This document shows, piece by piece, positions 44,409 to 52,862 of a DNA stretch of 64,000 nt. The position numbers were made by a program, and so were the translations under genes. Every line of letters begins with the position of its first letter. Positions within the stretch are counted from its first letter, which is position 1. The notes below the pieces were generated by a model that was given only the letters and a program-made list of their open reading frames with translations, was not told where the DNA came from and ran no database searches. The DNA is from Nocardioides sp. zg-1228 (GTDB lineage: Bacteria > Actinomycetota > Actinomycetes > Propionibacteriales > Nocardioidaceae): the NCBI RefSeq assembly GCF_017086465.1, contig NZ_CP070961.1, forward strand, positions 992,001-1,056,000, given 5' to 3'.

Positions 44409-45253
44409 GGGTCCTCCTGGGACAACGGGTCGTCGAGGGCAGGGGCGGGCCTGCGGTCGGCGAGGACGATCGGGTCGCCGGTGCGCGGGTGGGCCACCAC
44501 CTCGATCCGGTGGCGGTAGACGCGGGTGAGCAGCGCCGGGTCGAGTACCTCGCGGGGGGTGCCGACGGCCGCCACGCGGCCGTCCTCCAGCAGCACCATC
44601 CGGTCGGCGTGGGCGGCCGCGAGCGTCAGGTCGTGGAGCACGACCAGGACGGCGGCCCCAGCAGCGGCACGCCGGCGGGCGGTGGCGAGCAGGGTCTCCT
44701 GGTGCCCGATGTCGAGCGCGGCGGTCGGCTCGTCGAGCATCAGGATCCCCGTCTGCTGCGCGAGCACGCGGGCGAAGGAGGCGCGGCCCTTCTCGCCGCC
44801 GGAGAGCGATCCGAAGGAGCGGACGGCGAGGTGCTCGACCTCGGTGGTCTGCATCGCGGCGGCGACCTCGAGGTCGTCGAGGTCCTCCTCGGGGTGGCCG
44901 CGCCACGGCGCGCGGCCCATCTCGACGACCTCGCGCACGGGGAACGGGAAGGACACGCGCTGCTCTTGCGTGAGCACGGCGCGCTCCCGGGCGAGTGCCT
45001 GGAGACGCCACTGCCGCACCGGGCGGCCGTGCACCGTGACGGCGCCGCGCTCCGGCTCGAGGTCCCCGGCGACGACCGCGAGCAGGGTGGACTTGCCGGT
45101 GCCGTTGGGCCCGACGAGGGCGAGCACCTCGCCGGCGTGGAGGTCGAGGTCGACGTCGTCGAGGACGCGGCGGGTGCCGAAGGACGTCGTCACACCTCGC
45201 ACGGACGCGACGGCGGTGCCCACTTCGGCGGTGGTGTGTCGCGCGGCGGTCAT
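44402..45253 (-). CDS. hmuV: Heme ABC transporter ATPase
   Basis: 283 residues. Walker A GPNGTGKST (about 49-57), Q-loop in VLTQEQRVSF, signature SLSGGEKGRASFARVLAQQ, Walker B ILMLDEPTAALD and the H-loop in VVLHDLTLAAAHAD. It energises heme import through HmuU. GEKGRA departs slightly from the more common GEQQRV but is within family variation. Start overlaps the hmuU stop (ATGA). The 3' end overlaps the next surface-protein gene. Confidence 0.92.
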   Translation of the reverse strand: MTAARHTTAEVGTAVASVRGVTTSFGTRRVLDDVDLDLHAGEVLALVGPNGTGKSTLLAVVAGDLEPERGAVTVHGRPVRQWRLQALARERAVLTQEQRVSFPFPVREVVEMGRAPWRGHPEEDLDDLEVAAAMQTTEVEHLAVRSFGSLSGGEKGRASFARVLAQQTGILMLDEPTAALDIGHQETLLATARRRAAAGAAVLVVLHDLTLAAAHADRMVLLEDGRVAAVGTPREVLDPALLTRVYRHRIEVVAHPRTGDPIVLADRRPAPALDDPLSQEDPC

Positions 45254-46365
45254 GCCCACCCGCCCGACGTACGACGGGTGCGCCACAGGAGCCAGAAGAA
45301 GAACGGGCCGCCGACGAGGGAGGTGAGCATGCCGAGCGGGAGGTCGGAGTAGGCGACCAGCGTGCGCGCCGCGAGGTCGGCCACGACGAGGACCAGGCTG
45401 CCCGCGAGCACGCAGGCCGGCAGGACCAGGCGGTGGCCGGGCCCGGTCACCATCCGCACGAGGTGGGGCACGACGAGCCCGACGAACCCCACGATCCCGC
45501 AGAACGACACGGCGGCGGCGGTGAGCAGCGCGACGACGACGATCAGGCCGATGCGCAGGCCCTCCACGTGGACGCCGAGGTGGCGGGCCGGGCGTTCGCC
45601 GAGGGCCAGCAGGTCGAGGCTGCGCGCGCTGAGCAGCGCCAGGGCGATGCCGAGGACCGTGAGCGGGGCGACGACGGCGACGTAGGGCCACCGGCTGCCG
45701 TTGAGGCTGCCGAGCTGCCAGAAGACGATCTGCTCACGGGCCTGGGTGTCGCCGAGGAACATCAGCATCGCCAGCAGCGCGCCCGCCACGGCGTTGACCG
45801 CGATGCCGGTGAGAACGAGCGTCACCACCTCGGTACGACCGCCGGAGCGGGCGAGCGCGTAGACGACCAGGGTGGTGAGCAGGCCTCCGGCGAAGGCGGC
45901 GACGGCGACGGTCCAGTCGCCGGCGAAGGTGAGCCCGAAGACGATGACCGTCGCCGCGGCGACGGCGGCGCCGGACGAGACGCCCACGATGCTGGGCTCG
46001 GCGAGCGGGTTGCCGAAGACGCCCTGCATCAGGGCTCCGGCGACCGCGAGCGCGGCGCCGACCAGGGCCGCCATCGCCACCCGCGGGAAGCGCACGCTCC
46101 ACAGGGTGTCGTCACCGCGGGGATGGGTGGGCAGCGGCAGCCGGTCGATGCCGAGGCGGTGCAGCAGCGACCCCGCCACCTCGTCGGCGGGGACGGCCAG
46201 CTGTCCCGACCCGGCGGAGACGATGAGTGCGGTCACCAGTGCGGCACCGAGGAGGGCGAAGAACGCCGCGAGCGCGAGCGGGCGCGCCCCGCGGACCCGC
46301 GGTCGAGGGTGCGGCTGGGGGCCTGGATGCACGGCCGGGGCGGGCCGCAGGACGGGGGCCGTCAC
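45250..46365 (-). CDS. hmuU: Heme ABC transporter permease (FecCD family)
   Basis: 371 residues, about ten membrane helices. Family motifs GNPLAEPSIVGVSSGAAVAA (near 115-134), VTLVLTGIAVNAVAGALLAM, and the C-terminal GIVGFVGLVVPHLVRMVTGPGHR coupling loop. A proline- and arginine-rich N-terminal tail precedes the first helix. It forms the heme channel across the cytoplasmic membrane. GTG start inside the hmuT stop (GTGA). Confidence 0.92.
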   Translation of the reverse strand: MTAPVLRPAPAVHPGPQPHPRPRVRGARPLALAAFFALLGAALVTALIVSAGSGQLAVPADEVAGSLLHRLGIDRLPLPTHPRGDDTLWSVRFPRVAMAALVGAALAVAGALMQGVFGNPLAEPSIVGVSSGAAVAAATVIVFGLTFAGDWTVAVAAFAGGLLTTLVVYALARSGGRTEVVTLVLTGIAVNAVAGALLAMLMFLGDTQAREQIVFWQLGSLNGSRWPYVAVVAPLTVLGIALALLSARSLDLLALGERPARHLGVHVEGLRIGLIVVVALLTAAAVSFCGIVGFVGLVVPHLVRMVTGPGHRLVLPACVLAGSLVLVVADLAARTLVAYSDLPLGMLTSLVGGPFFFWLLWRTRRTSGGWA

Positions 46366-47522
46366 AGGGAGTCCGGGGCGTAGAGGGCGATCGCGAGCGC
46401 GTTGAGGACGTCGGCGGTGCGCGGCCCGTAGCTGAGGACCTGGTCGTCGTCCATGGCCACGATGCGCTCGTTGTCGCCGGCCGGCGTCTGGGCGAGGGCG
46501 GGGAACCGCTCGAGCAGCCCGTCGACGCCACCGACCGAGTCGAGGCCCTTGCTCATCATGAGCACCACGTCCGGCTGGGCGGCGACGAGGCCCTCGTCGG
46601 TCAGCGGTCGCATGCCCGTCCAGCCGATCTCGGCGCTGACGTCGTAGCCCCCGACCGCCTCGACGAGCGAGTCGGCGCCCGAGTCCTGGCCGAACATGTA
46701 GTAGACGCCCGAGCTGCCGCGGACGTAGAGGAAGACGGTGCGCAGCCGGTCGGTGAGCCTCGCCGGAGCGAGGCGGGCGATGGCCTCCCTGGTCGCCTCC
46801 GCCTCGGCGGTGATGCGCTCGCCGAGACGCCTGCCTTCGCGGGGCACGCCGAGCGCGTCCGCCACCTGGCTGCTCAGCGGCGCGAGGTTGTCGAGCCCGC
46901 GGTGGGAGTCGGTGACCACGACGGGGATGCCGGCGTCGCGGAGCTGGAGCACCACGTCCCAGGGGCCGAGAGAGGTGTCGGTGAGCACGACCGTGGGGTC
47001 GAGGGCGAGGATCGCCTCGGCGTTGAGCTCGTGGCCGTTGCCCGTCACCAGCGGGCGGTCGGCGATCGCGGTGAACTGCGAGGACGTGTCACGACCGACC
47101 ACCCGCTCGCCCAGTCCGAGCTCGAAGACCGTCCGGGCGAGGGTGCCGTGGACGTCCAGCGCGAGGATCCGCGACACGTCGGTCACGGTGACGTCCGTGC
47201 CCTGCGCGTCGGTGACGGTGACCGGCAGGCGCGGCGTCGGGTCGTCGGCGACCGGGGCGACGTCGGCGTCGGGCAGCGCGATGTCGACCACCCCCGTCCA
47301 GGATCGCGGGTCGGCCAGCGGCTCGACGTCGGAGACCGACGGGATCGCGGTCGGGGTGGCCGGCGCCGAGGCGCTCGGCGAGGCGACGGGGGCGCAGGCG
47401 CCGAGCAGCAGCGCGGCGGCGACCGCGGTGACGGTCGAGGTGACGGTCGAGGTGACTGCGCGGCGGGCGGGCGTCGTTCCCGAGCGCCGACCACCGCCTC
47501 GGGGAACGGGGGAGTGGGACAT
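46362..47522 (-). CDS. hmuT: Heme-binding lipoprotein of the ABC importer
   Basis: 386 residues. A long basic N-region then the lipobox LLGAC (Cys43), a Ser/Ala/Pro linker, and a type III binding-protein fold: DVSRILALDVHGTLARTVFE, GHELNAEAILALDPTVVLTD, TGMRPLTDEGLVAAQPDVVL. Tyr and His residues in the family serve as heme ligands. Candidates here include VYYMFGQDS and GNGHELN, which I cannot assign firmly. First gene of the operon. AAAGG lies 5 bases before the ATG and is overlapped by an iron-box-like sequence, implying repression by DtxR/IdeR when iron is plentiful. Confidence 0.9.
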   Translation of the reverse strand: MSHSPVPRGGGRRSGTTPARRAVTSTVTSTVTAVAAALLLGACAPVASPSASAPATPTAIPSVSDVEPLADPRSWTGVVDIALPDADVAPVADDPTPRLPVTVTDAQGTDVTVTDVSRILALDVHGTLARTVFELGLGERVVGRDTSSQFTAIADRPLVTGNGHELNAEAILALDPTVVLTDTSLGPWDVVLQLRDAGIPVVVTDSHRGLDNLAPLSSQVADALGVPREGRRLGERITAEAEATREAIARLAPARLTDRLRTVFLYVRGSSGVYYMFGQDSGADSLVEAVGGYDVSAEIGWTGMRPLTDEGLVAAQPDVVLMMSKGLDSVGGVDGLLERFPALAQTPAGDNERIVAMDDDQVLSYGPRTADVLNALAIALYAPDSL

Positions 47523-47529
47523 GTCTACC

Positions 47530-47568
47530 TTTGGTTAGCCTTGCCTAAGTAAGCAGAGCCTAACCTAA
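47530..47568 (-). promoter_or_regulatory. Two adjacent DtxR/IdeR-type iron boxes
   Basis: The 19-base sequences at 47530-47548 and 47550-47568 match the symmetric consensus TTAGGTTAGSCTAACCTAA at 16 and 15 of 19 positions by my count. Each has one near-perfect half. They are one base apart, upstream of hmuT and partly over its ribosome site. IdeR/DtxR proteins bind such sites with iron and block transcription. Confidence 0.85.
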
Positions 47569-47754
47569 CCTTGATTCCACCGACCATCGGTCCACGGGTG
47601 CGTGTCCCGCTCCTTCCGGATGACGGCGCGGCCGCGCGCGACCGCTCGCCGCACAGGTCCGACCGCTGGTCCCGGAGCGAGTGGCGCGCCCCCGCGATCG
47701 ATGCGCACAGTGACGGTGGTCACACCACGGCGACCACTCACTCTCGGGAGCATC

Positions 47755-50700
47755 ATGGACACGACACGAAGGACCCCATGCCTGCTGCGCGCGGGCGCGG
47801 TCGGCATCTCGCTGGCCGTCGCCGCCGCACTGGCAGCACCACCGGTCGGCGCGGCCGACGACGGCTCGACCCAGCCCCGCGCCGGCACCGTCACCCTCAC
47901 CGAAGGCACCAACATCGCCGCGGCGATCGCCCCCGACGGCTCCGTGGTGATGGACCTGCACGGCATCCTCCACCGCGTCCCCGCGGGCGGAGGCACGACC
48001 CGGCGGCTCACGACCGTCGCCGACGAGGCGGCACGTCCCGACGTCGGCCCCGACGGCCGCATCGTCTTCCAGGCCTACCGCGACGGGGGCTACCACATCT
48101 GGACCATCCGACCCGACGGCAGCGACCTGACCCGGCTGACCAGCGGGGGCTTCGACGACCGCGAGCCCCGCTGGTCGCCCGACGGGGCGCACGTCGCCTT
48201 CTCCTCCGACCGCGGCGGCAGCTACGACATCTGGAGCCTCGAGGTGGCCACGGGCGCGCTCACGCAGTGGACCGACGCCCCGGGGCAGGAGTTCACGCCC
48301 TCCTGGTCGCCGGACGGCACCCGGGTGGTCCACGTCGCCGACAACCAGGTGGTGGCCACCGACCGCAGCGGCGCCTCGACGGTGCTGGTCGCCCGCCCGG
48401 CGCAGGGCGTCACCCTCAACGTCCCGGCGATGGCGCCGGACGGCCAGCGGGTCGCCTACGTCGAGCAGCAGGGCACGCGCGCCGACCTCATGGTCGACGG
48501 CCGACCGGTCACCCAGGGCCAGGACGTCTTCCTCTTCACCCCGGAGTGGACCGGGCCCGACGGCCTCCTCTACACCGCCGACGGCGGCATCCGCACCGTC
48601 GTCGCGTCGACCGGGGCCACCACCTCGATCCGCTTCCGCGCCGACGTCCGGCTGACCGGCCGCACCTACCCGAAGAAGCAGCACGACTTCGACTCCCGGG
48701 GGCCGCGGCGCCTCTCCGGGGTGCTCACCCCCCAGCTCTCGCCCGACGGGAAGCGGGTGCTCTTCGTCGCCCTCAACGACCTGTGGGTGATGCGGATCGG
48801 CGGCGCCCCGCGGCGCCTGACGCGCGACTCCTACCAGGAGGTCAACCCGGTCTGGTCGCGCGACGGCCGCCGGATCGCCTACAGCTCCGACAAGGCCGGC
48901 ACCCAGGACGTCTACGTCCGCGACCTGCGCGCGGGCACGCAGCGCCGGGTCACGGCCCTGCCCTCCGCCGAGGTCTCGGCGTCGTTCTCCCCGGACGGCA
49001 GGTCGATGGCGTTCCAGGACGAGACGGGCGCGACGTACGTCCTCGACCTCGCGAGCGGTGACGTGCGCGAGCTGGTGACGCCGCTGTTCGGGCCCGGCCG
49101 GCCCACGTGGTCGGCCGACTCGCGGACGCTGGCGTTCGCCGCCGTCCGGCCCTACTCCCAGCGGTTCCGCGAGGGCGTGAGCCAGATCCTCGTCGTCGAC
49201 GTCGCGACCGGTGCGCAGCGCTACGTCGAGCCGGGCGAGCGGCACGCGTCGCTGTCCACCCGCGGCGACGACGGGCCGGTCTGGTCGCCCGACGGCGCGC
49301 AGATCGCGTTCGTGATGGGCTCGCAGCTGCACGTGATGGCCGTCGACGCGACCGGCACCCCGACCGGGGCGCCGCGGCGGGTCAACCGCGAGGTCGCCGA
49401 CGCGCCGTCGTGGAGCGGCGACTCGCGCCGGCTGCTCTACCTCTCCCAGGGCCGGCTGCGCCTCGCCGACGCCCGCACCGGCAGGGCGCGCACCGTGGAG
49501 GTGCCGCTGCGCTACCGCCCGAAGGTCCGGACCGGGCGCCAGGTCGTCCACGCGGGCCGCTTCTGGGACGGCAGGTCCCGGTCGCTGCGCCGCAACGTCG
49601 ACATCACCATCGTCGACAACCGGATCCGCAGCATCACCCCGCACCGCCCGCACCGCTCGGGCCGCGTGGTCGACGCCTCCGGGCTGACCGTCATGCCGGG
49701 GCTGATGGACTCCCACGTCCACCAGGCCTACGAGTCCCGCTTCTTCGGCGACCGGCAGGGCCGGGTCAGCCTCGCGTGGGGCATCACCTCGACCCTGTCG
49801 GTGGGCGACCAGGTCTATCGCGCGATGGAGGACCGCGACTCGCTGCGCGCCGGCGCCCGGATCGGGCCGCGCTTCTACGCCACCGGCGAGCCGGTCGACG
49901 GGGCCCGGGTCTACTACAACTTCATGCGGCCCACCACGACCGACGCACAGGTGCGCCGCGAGCTGACCCGGGCGCGGCAGCTGGACTACGACTTCGTGAA
50001 GTCCTACGTCCGGCTCCAGGCGACCCGGATGGCGATGGTCGTCTCGGCCGCCCACGCGCTCGGCGTGCCGTCGTCCTCGCACTACCTCACGCCGGGCGCG
50101 ATGGTCGGCCAGGACGGCACGACGCACCTCGCCGCGACCCAGCGGCTGGGCTATGCGCACACGCTCACGCCGACGGGCCACAGCTACGCCGACGTCCCGG
50201 CGCTCTACGGCCGCGGCAACCGCACGGTGACCACCACCTTGTTCACCACCGACTTCCTCACCGCCGGGGAGCTCGAGGGTGACCCCCGGCTGCGGCTGCT
50301 GCCACCGTGGAAGCGGGAGGCGCTGCTGGCGGCGACCGCCGACAACGCCGCCGAGCCGACGGACCCCGACTGCGCCTCCGCCGAGTGCATGGAGGTGCAG
50401 ACCCTGCTGCGCATCCACCGCGCCGGCGGCCAGGTGCTCGTCGGCACCGACAGCCCGCTCGACAACGTCGCGATCGGGGTGCACGCCAACCTGCAGGAGA
50501 TGGTCGGCTACGGGTGGACGCCGTACGCCGCGCTGCGGGCGGCGATCGTCACGCCCGCGCGCTACCTCGGGGTCAGCGACGACGTCGGCACGCTCGAGCC
50601 GGGCAAGGTGGCCGACCTGATCGCCGTGCAGGGCAACCCGCTGCGCGACGTCGAGGCCGCGTCCCGGGTGCGGATGACGATGGTGGGGGGACAGCGCCAC

Positions 50701-50919
50701 ACCCCGCGCCAGCTGCTCAAGCCGTTCCGCAGGGTGCGGGCCTCCGAGCGCGGCGACGCGCTGCCCGGGCCGCGTCCCGCCACGTCGGTGCGCAGCCGGG
50801 TGCCCGCCTCCGCGGGCAGCAGGTTCTGGTGGCACGACCCCGACGTCGTCGCCGAGCAGTACGCGCACGCCTGCGACGCCTACGAGGCGCTGGCGCACCA
50901 GGGCCGGCACGACCACTGA
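47755..50919 (+). CDS. Secreted beta-propeller amidohydrolase
   Basis: 1054 residues. Signal peptide (about 1-32). A TolB/PD40-like propeller (about 40-580) with many copies of the blade motif such as EPRWSPDGAHVAFSSDRGG, FTPSWSPDGTRV and VNPVWSRDGRRIAYSSD. Then a metal-dependent amidohydrolase domain with VMPGLMDSHVHQAY (HxH near 652-654), SSSHYLTPG, and GTDSPLDNVAIG containing the late Asp. Such fusions hydrolyse amide or peptide-like bonds; substrate unknown. The ATG at 47755 has GGGAG 4-5 bases upstream. Divergent from hmuT with a 232-base gap holding the iron boxes. A hairpin follows the stop. Confidence 0.82.
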   Translation: MDTTRRTPCLLRAGAVGISLAVAAALAAPPVGAADDGSTQPRAGTVTLTEGTNIAAAIAPDGSVVMDLHGILHRVPAGGGTTRRLTTVADEAARPDVGPDGRIVFQAYRDGGYHIWTIRPDGSDLTRLTSGGFDDREPRWSPDGAHVAFSSDRGGSYDIWSLEVATGALTQWTDAPGQEFTPSWSPDGTRVVHVADNQVVATDRSGASTVLVARPAQGVTLNVPAMAPDGQRVAYVEQQGTRADLMVDGRPVTQGQDVFLFTPEWTGPDGLLYTADGGIRTVVASTGATTSIRFRADVRLTGRTYPKKQHDFDSRGPRRLSGVLTPQLSPDGKRVLFVALNDLWVMRIGGAPRRLTRDSYQEVNPVWSRDGRRIAYSSDKAGTQDVYVRDLRAGTQRRVTALPSAEVSASFSPDGRSMAFQDETGATYVLDLASGDVRELVTPLFGPGRPTWSADSRTLAFAAVRPYSQRFREGVSQILVVDVATGAQRYVEPGERHASLSTRGDDGPVWSPDGAQIAFVMGSQLHVMAVDATGTPTGAPRRVNREVADAPSWSGDSRRLLYLSQGRLRLADARTGRARTVEVPLRYRPKVRTGRQVVHAGRFWDGRSRSLRRNVDITIVDNRIRSITPHRPHRSGRVVDASGLTVMPGLMDSHVHQAYESRFFGDRQGRVSLAWGITSTLSVGDQVYRAMEDRDSLRAGARIGPRFYATGEPVDGARVYYNFMRPTTTDAQVRRELTRARQLDYDFVKSYVRLQATRMAMVVSAAHALGVPSSSHYLTPGAMVGQDGTTHLAATQRLGYAHTLTPTGHSYADVPALYGRGNRTVTTTLFTTDFLTAGELEGDPRLRLLPPWKREALLAATADNAAEPTDPDCASAECMEVQTLLRIHRAGGQVLVGTDSPLDNVAIGVHANLQEMVGYGWTPYAALRAAIVTPARYLGVSDDVGTLEPGKVADLIAVQGNPLRDVEAASRVRMTMVGGQRHTPRQLLKPFRRVRASERGDALPGPRPATSVRSRVPASAGSRFWWHDPDVVAEQYAHACDAYEALAHQGRHDH

Positions 50920-50929
50920 GGACACGAGC

Positions 50930-50957
50930 GGCCGCGGACCCGCCGGGGTCCGCGGCC
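50930..50957. terminator. Hairpin between propeller-amidohydrolase and tpx
   Basis: 12-base-pair perfect stem (GGCCGCGGACCC with its complement) and a 4-base loop, extended outward by GAG/CTC after one mismatch. It lies 10 bases after the amidohydrolase stop and 21 bases from the tpx stop. It can end both convergent transcripts. Confidence 0.75.
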
Positions 50958-50978
50958 ACTCGCCGGTGGTCGGGGCGC

Positions 50979-51476
50979 TCAGCCCAGGGCGGCCACCGCG
51001 GCGTCGTAGTCGGGCTCGTCGCCGACCGCGTCGGTGAGCTGGGTGTGGAGCACCGTGCCGTCGGTGTCGATGACGACCACCGCGCGGGCGAAGAGCTGGT
51101 CCCAGCCGCCGCCGTCGATCGCGATGCCGTAGTCCTGGCCGAAGGAGGAGCGGAAGGCCGAGCCGACCAGGACGTCCTCGATGCCCTCGGCGCCGCAGAA
51201 GCGGGCCTGGGCGAAGGGCAGGTCGCGCGAGACGCAGACCACCGCGGTGTTGTCGAGGCCGGCCGCGAGCTCGTTGAACCGCTTCACGCTCGCCTGGCAG
51301 ACGCCGGTGTCGATGCTCGGGAAGATGTTGAGCACCACCCGCTTGCCGGCCACGTCGGCGTCGGTGAGCGGCTGGAACGAGGAGTCGACCAGGTCGAAGC
51401 CGGGAGCCTTCGTCCCCACGGCGGGGAGCTCGCCGACGGTGCTGATGGTGTTGGGGCCAAGTTGTGTGGTTGCCAT
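50979..51476 (-). CDS. tpx: Thiol peroxidase (Tpx-type peroxiredoxin)
   Basis: 165 residues. Peroxidatic cysteine in FPSIDTGVCQ (about 52-61), resolving cysteine in ARFCGAEG (about 94), and the Tpx marks TLGPxT-like N-terminus and FARAVVVID. It reduces hydrogen and organic peroxides using thioredoxin or similar donors in the cytoplasm. TAGGTT lies 6 bases before the ATG with no Shine-Dalgarno, so a leaderless promoter is likely. It is back to back with the DUF2252 gene, 38 bases apart. Confidence 0.94.
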   Translation of the reverse strand: MATTQLGPNTISTVGELPAVGTKAPGFDLVDSSFQPLTDADVAGKRVVLNIFPSIDTGVCQASVKRFNELAAGLDNTAVVCVSRDLPFAQARFCGAEGIEDVLVGSAFRSSFGQDYGIAIDGGGWDQLFARAVVVIDTDGTVLHTQLTDAVGDEPDYDAAVAALG

Positions 51477-51482
51477 GACGCC

Positions 51483-51508
51483 AACCTACTGGCCACCAGA
51501 CCTAGAGT
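51483..51508. promoter_or_regulatory. Compact divergent leaderless promoters for tpx and the DUF2252 gene
   Basis: TAGGTT on the minus strand (51483-51488) and TAGAGT on the plus strand (51503-51508) each end 6 bases before their start codons. Only 14 bases separate them, so the -35 region of one promoter must overlap the -10 of the other. Simultaneous use may be mutually exclusive. Confidence 0.55.
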
Positions 51509-51514
51509 GCCCGC

Positions 51515-52834
51515 ATGGCCACCGCGCGCACCGCCGACCGGAGCGACACCATCATCGAGGTGCTCCGTGACGCGTTCGCCCCGCTGATGCGCGCCGACCC
51601 GAAGGCCTTCCGCGCGAAGTACCGCACGATGGCCCGCGACCCGCACGCGTTCTACCGCGGCAGCGCCTGCCTGTTCTACCGCGACGTGACGGCCGAGGAG
51701 GACGACTGGGCCGGGCACGGCGCGGATCGCATCTGGATCCACGGCGACCTCCACGTGGAGAACTTCGGCACCTACCTCGACTCCTCGGGCCGGCTGGTCT
51801 TCGACGTCAACGACTTCGACGAGGCCTACCTCGGCAGGTTCACCTGGGACCTGCAGCGCTTCGCGGCGAGCCTGGCCCTCCTCGGCTGGCAGAAGGCGCT
51901 GCCGGAGGACGCGATCCGCAAGCTGGTGTCCCGCTACGCACGCAGCTACCTCGCGCAGGTCAACCACTACGTCGCCTCCGACGACGACCACGACTTCGCC
52001 ATCCGCCTCGACAACGCCGAGGGACCGGTCCTCGACGCGTTGACGCTCGCGCGGGAGGTGCGGCGCGCCGACCTCCTCGACGACCTCACGGTGGTGGAGC
52101 GCGGCACCCGTCGCTTCGTCGAGGACGCGAGCACGAGACGGCTGCCGCGCGAGGAGCGGACGAGGGTCCTGGCCGCGTTCCGCGCCTACCTCGACACGAT
52201 CCCGGAGTCCAAGCGCTTCGACCGGGACCTGTTCTACGAGCTGCGTGATGTCGTCGGCAAGACCGGCTTCGGCATCGGCAGTGCCGGGCTGCCGGCGTAC
52301 AACGTGCTCGTGGAGGGCTACAGCCAGGCGCTCGACAACGACGTGGTGCTGAGCATGAAGCAGGCCAACGTGCCGGCGGTGAGCCGTTTCGTCGACACCG
52401 GCGACGTCGACGCCTACTTCGAGCACGAGGGCCACCGCACCGCCGTGAGCCAGCGGGCGCTGCAGGTGCACACCGACCCGCTCCTCGGGCACACCAGCAT
52501 CGACGGCGTCGGCTACGTGGTCTCGGAGGTCTCGCCCTACGAGGTCGACCTCGACTGGAGCCGGATCAACGAGCCCGCCGAGATGCGGTCGGTGGTGGAC
52601 CTGCTCGGTCGGGCGAGCGCCAAGATCCACTGCGCCTCCGACGAGGACAGCGAGCAGGACCTCGTGGACTTCCAGGTCGAGACCGCGATCGCCGCCGCGC
52701 TGGAGGGTCGCCGCAACGACTTCGTGACCTGGCTGGGCGACTGGGGCATCGCCTACGCCGAGCGCGTGCGGGCCGACCACGCGCTGTTCGTCGACGCCTT
52801 CCGCGAGGGCCGGGTCGGGATCGCGTCGACGTGA
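51515..52834 (+). CDS. DUF2252-family protein with kinase-like motifs
   Basis: 439 residues. It contains IWIHGDLHVENFGTYLDSSG (about 72-91) followed by LVFDVNDFDEAYLGRF. These resemble the HGDxxxxN catalytic loop and the following metal-binding Asp of aminoglycoside-phosphotransferase-fold kinases. Length and motifs fit DUF2252. It may phosphorylate a small molecule or a protein, but no member's reaction is known to me. TAGAGT is 6 bases before the ATG. It diverges from thiol peroxidase, which may mean shared stress control. Confidence 0.78.
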   Translation: MATARTADRSDTIIEVLRDAFAPLMRADPKAFRAKYRTMARDPHAFYRGSACLFYRDVTAEEDDWAGHGADRIWIHGDLHVENFGTYLDSSGRLVFDVNDFDEAYLGRFTWDLQRFAASLALLGWQKALPEDAIRKLVSRYARSYLAQVNHYVASDDDHDFAIRLDNAEGPVLDALTLAREVRRADLLDDLTVVERGTRRFVEDASTRRLPREERTRVLAAFRAYLDTIPESKRFDRDLFYELRDVVGKTGFGIGSAGLPAYNVLVEGYSQALDNDVVLSMKQANVPAVSRFVDTGDVDAYFEHEGHRTAVSQRALQVHTDPLLGHTSIDGVGYVVSEVSPYEVDLDWSRINEPAEMRSVVDLLGRASAKIHCASDEDSEQDLVDFQVETAIAAALEGRRNDFVTWLGDWGIAYAERVRADHALFVDAFREGRVGIAST

Positions 52835-52862
52835 CCCGGGCCCGGCTGCGCGGGCGACGCGC

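Noticed and set aside
47569-47754. Iron-box control of the propeller-amidohydrolase gene
   Set aside because: The boxes lie about 190 bases from its start and over the hmuT start region. No box was seen close to the amidohydrolase ATG.
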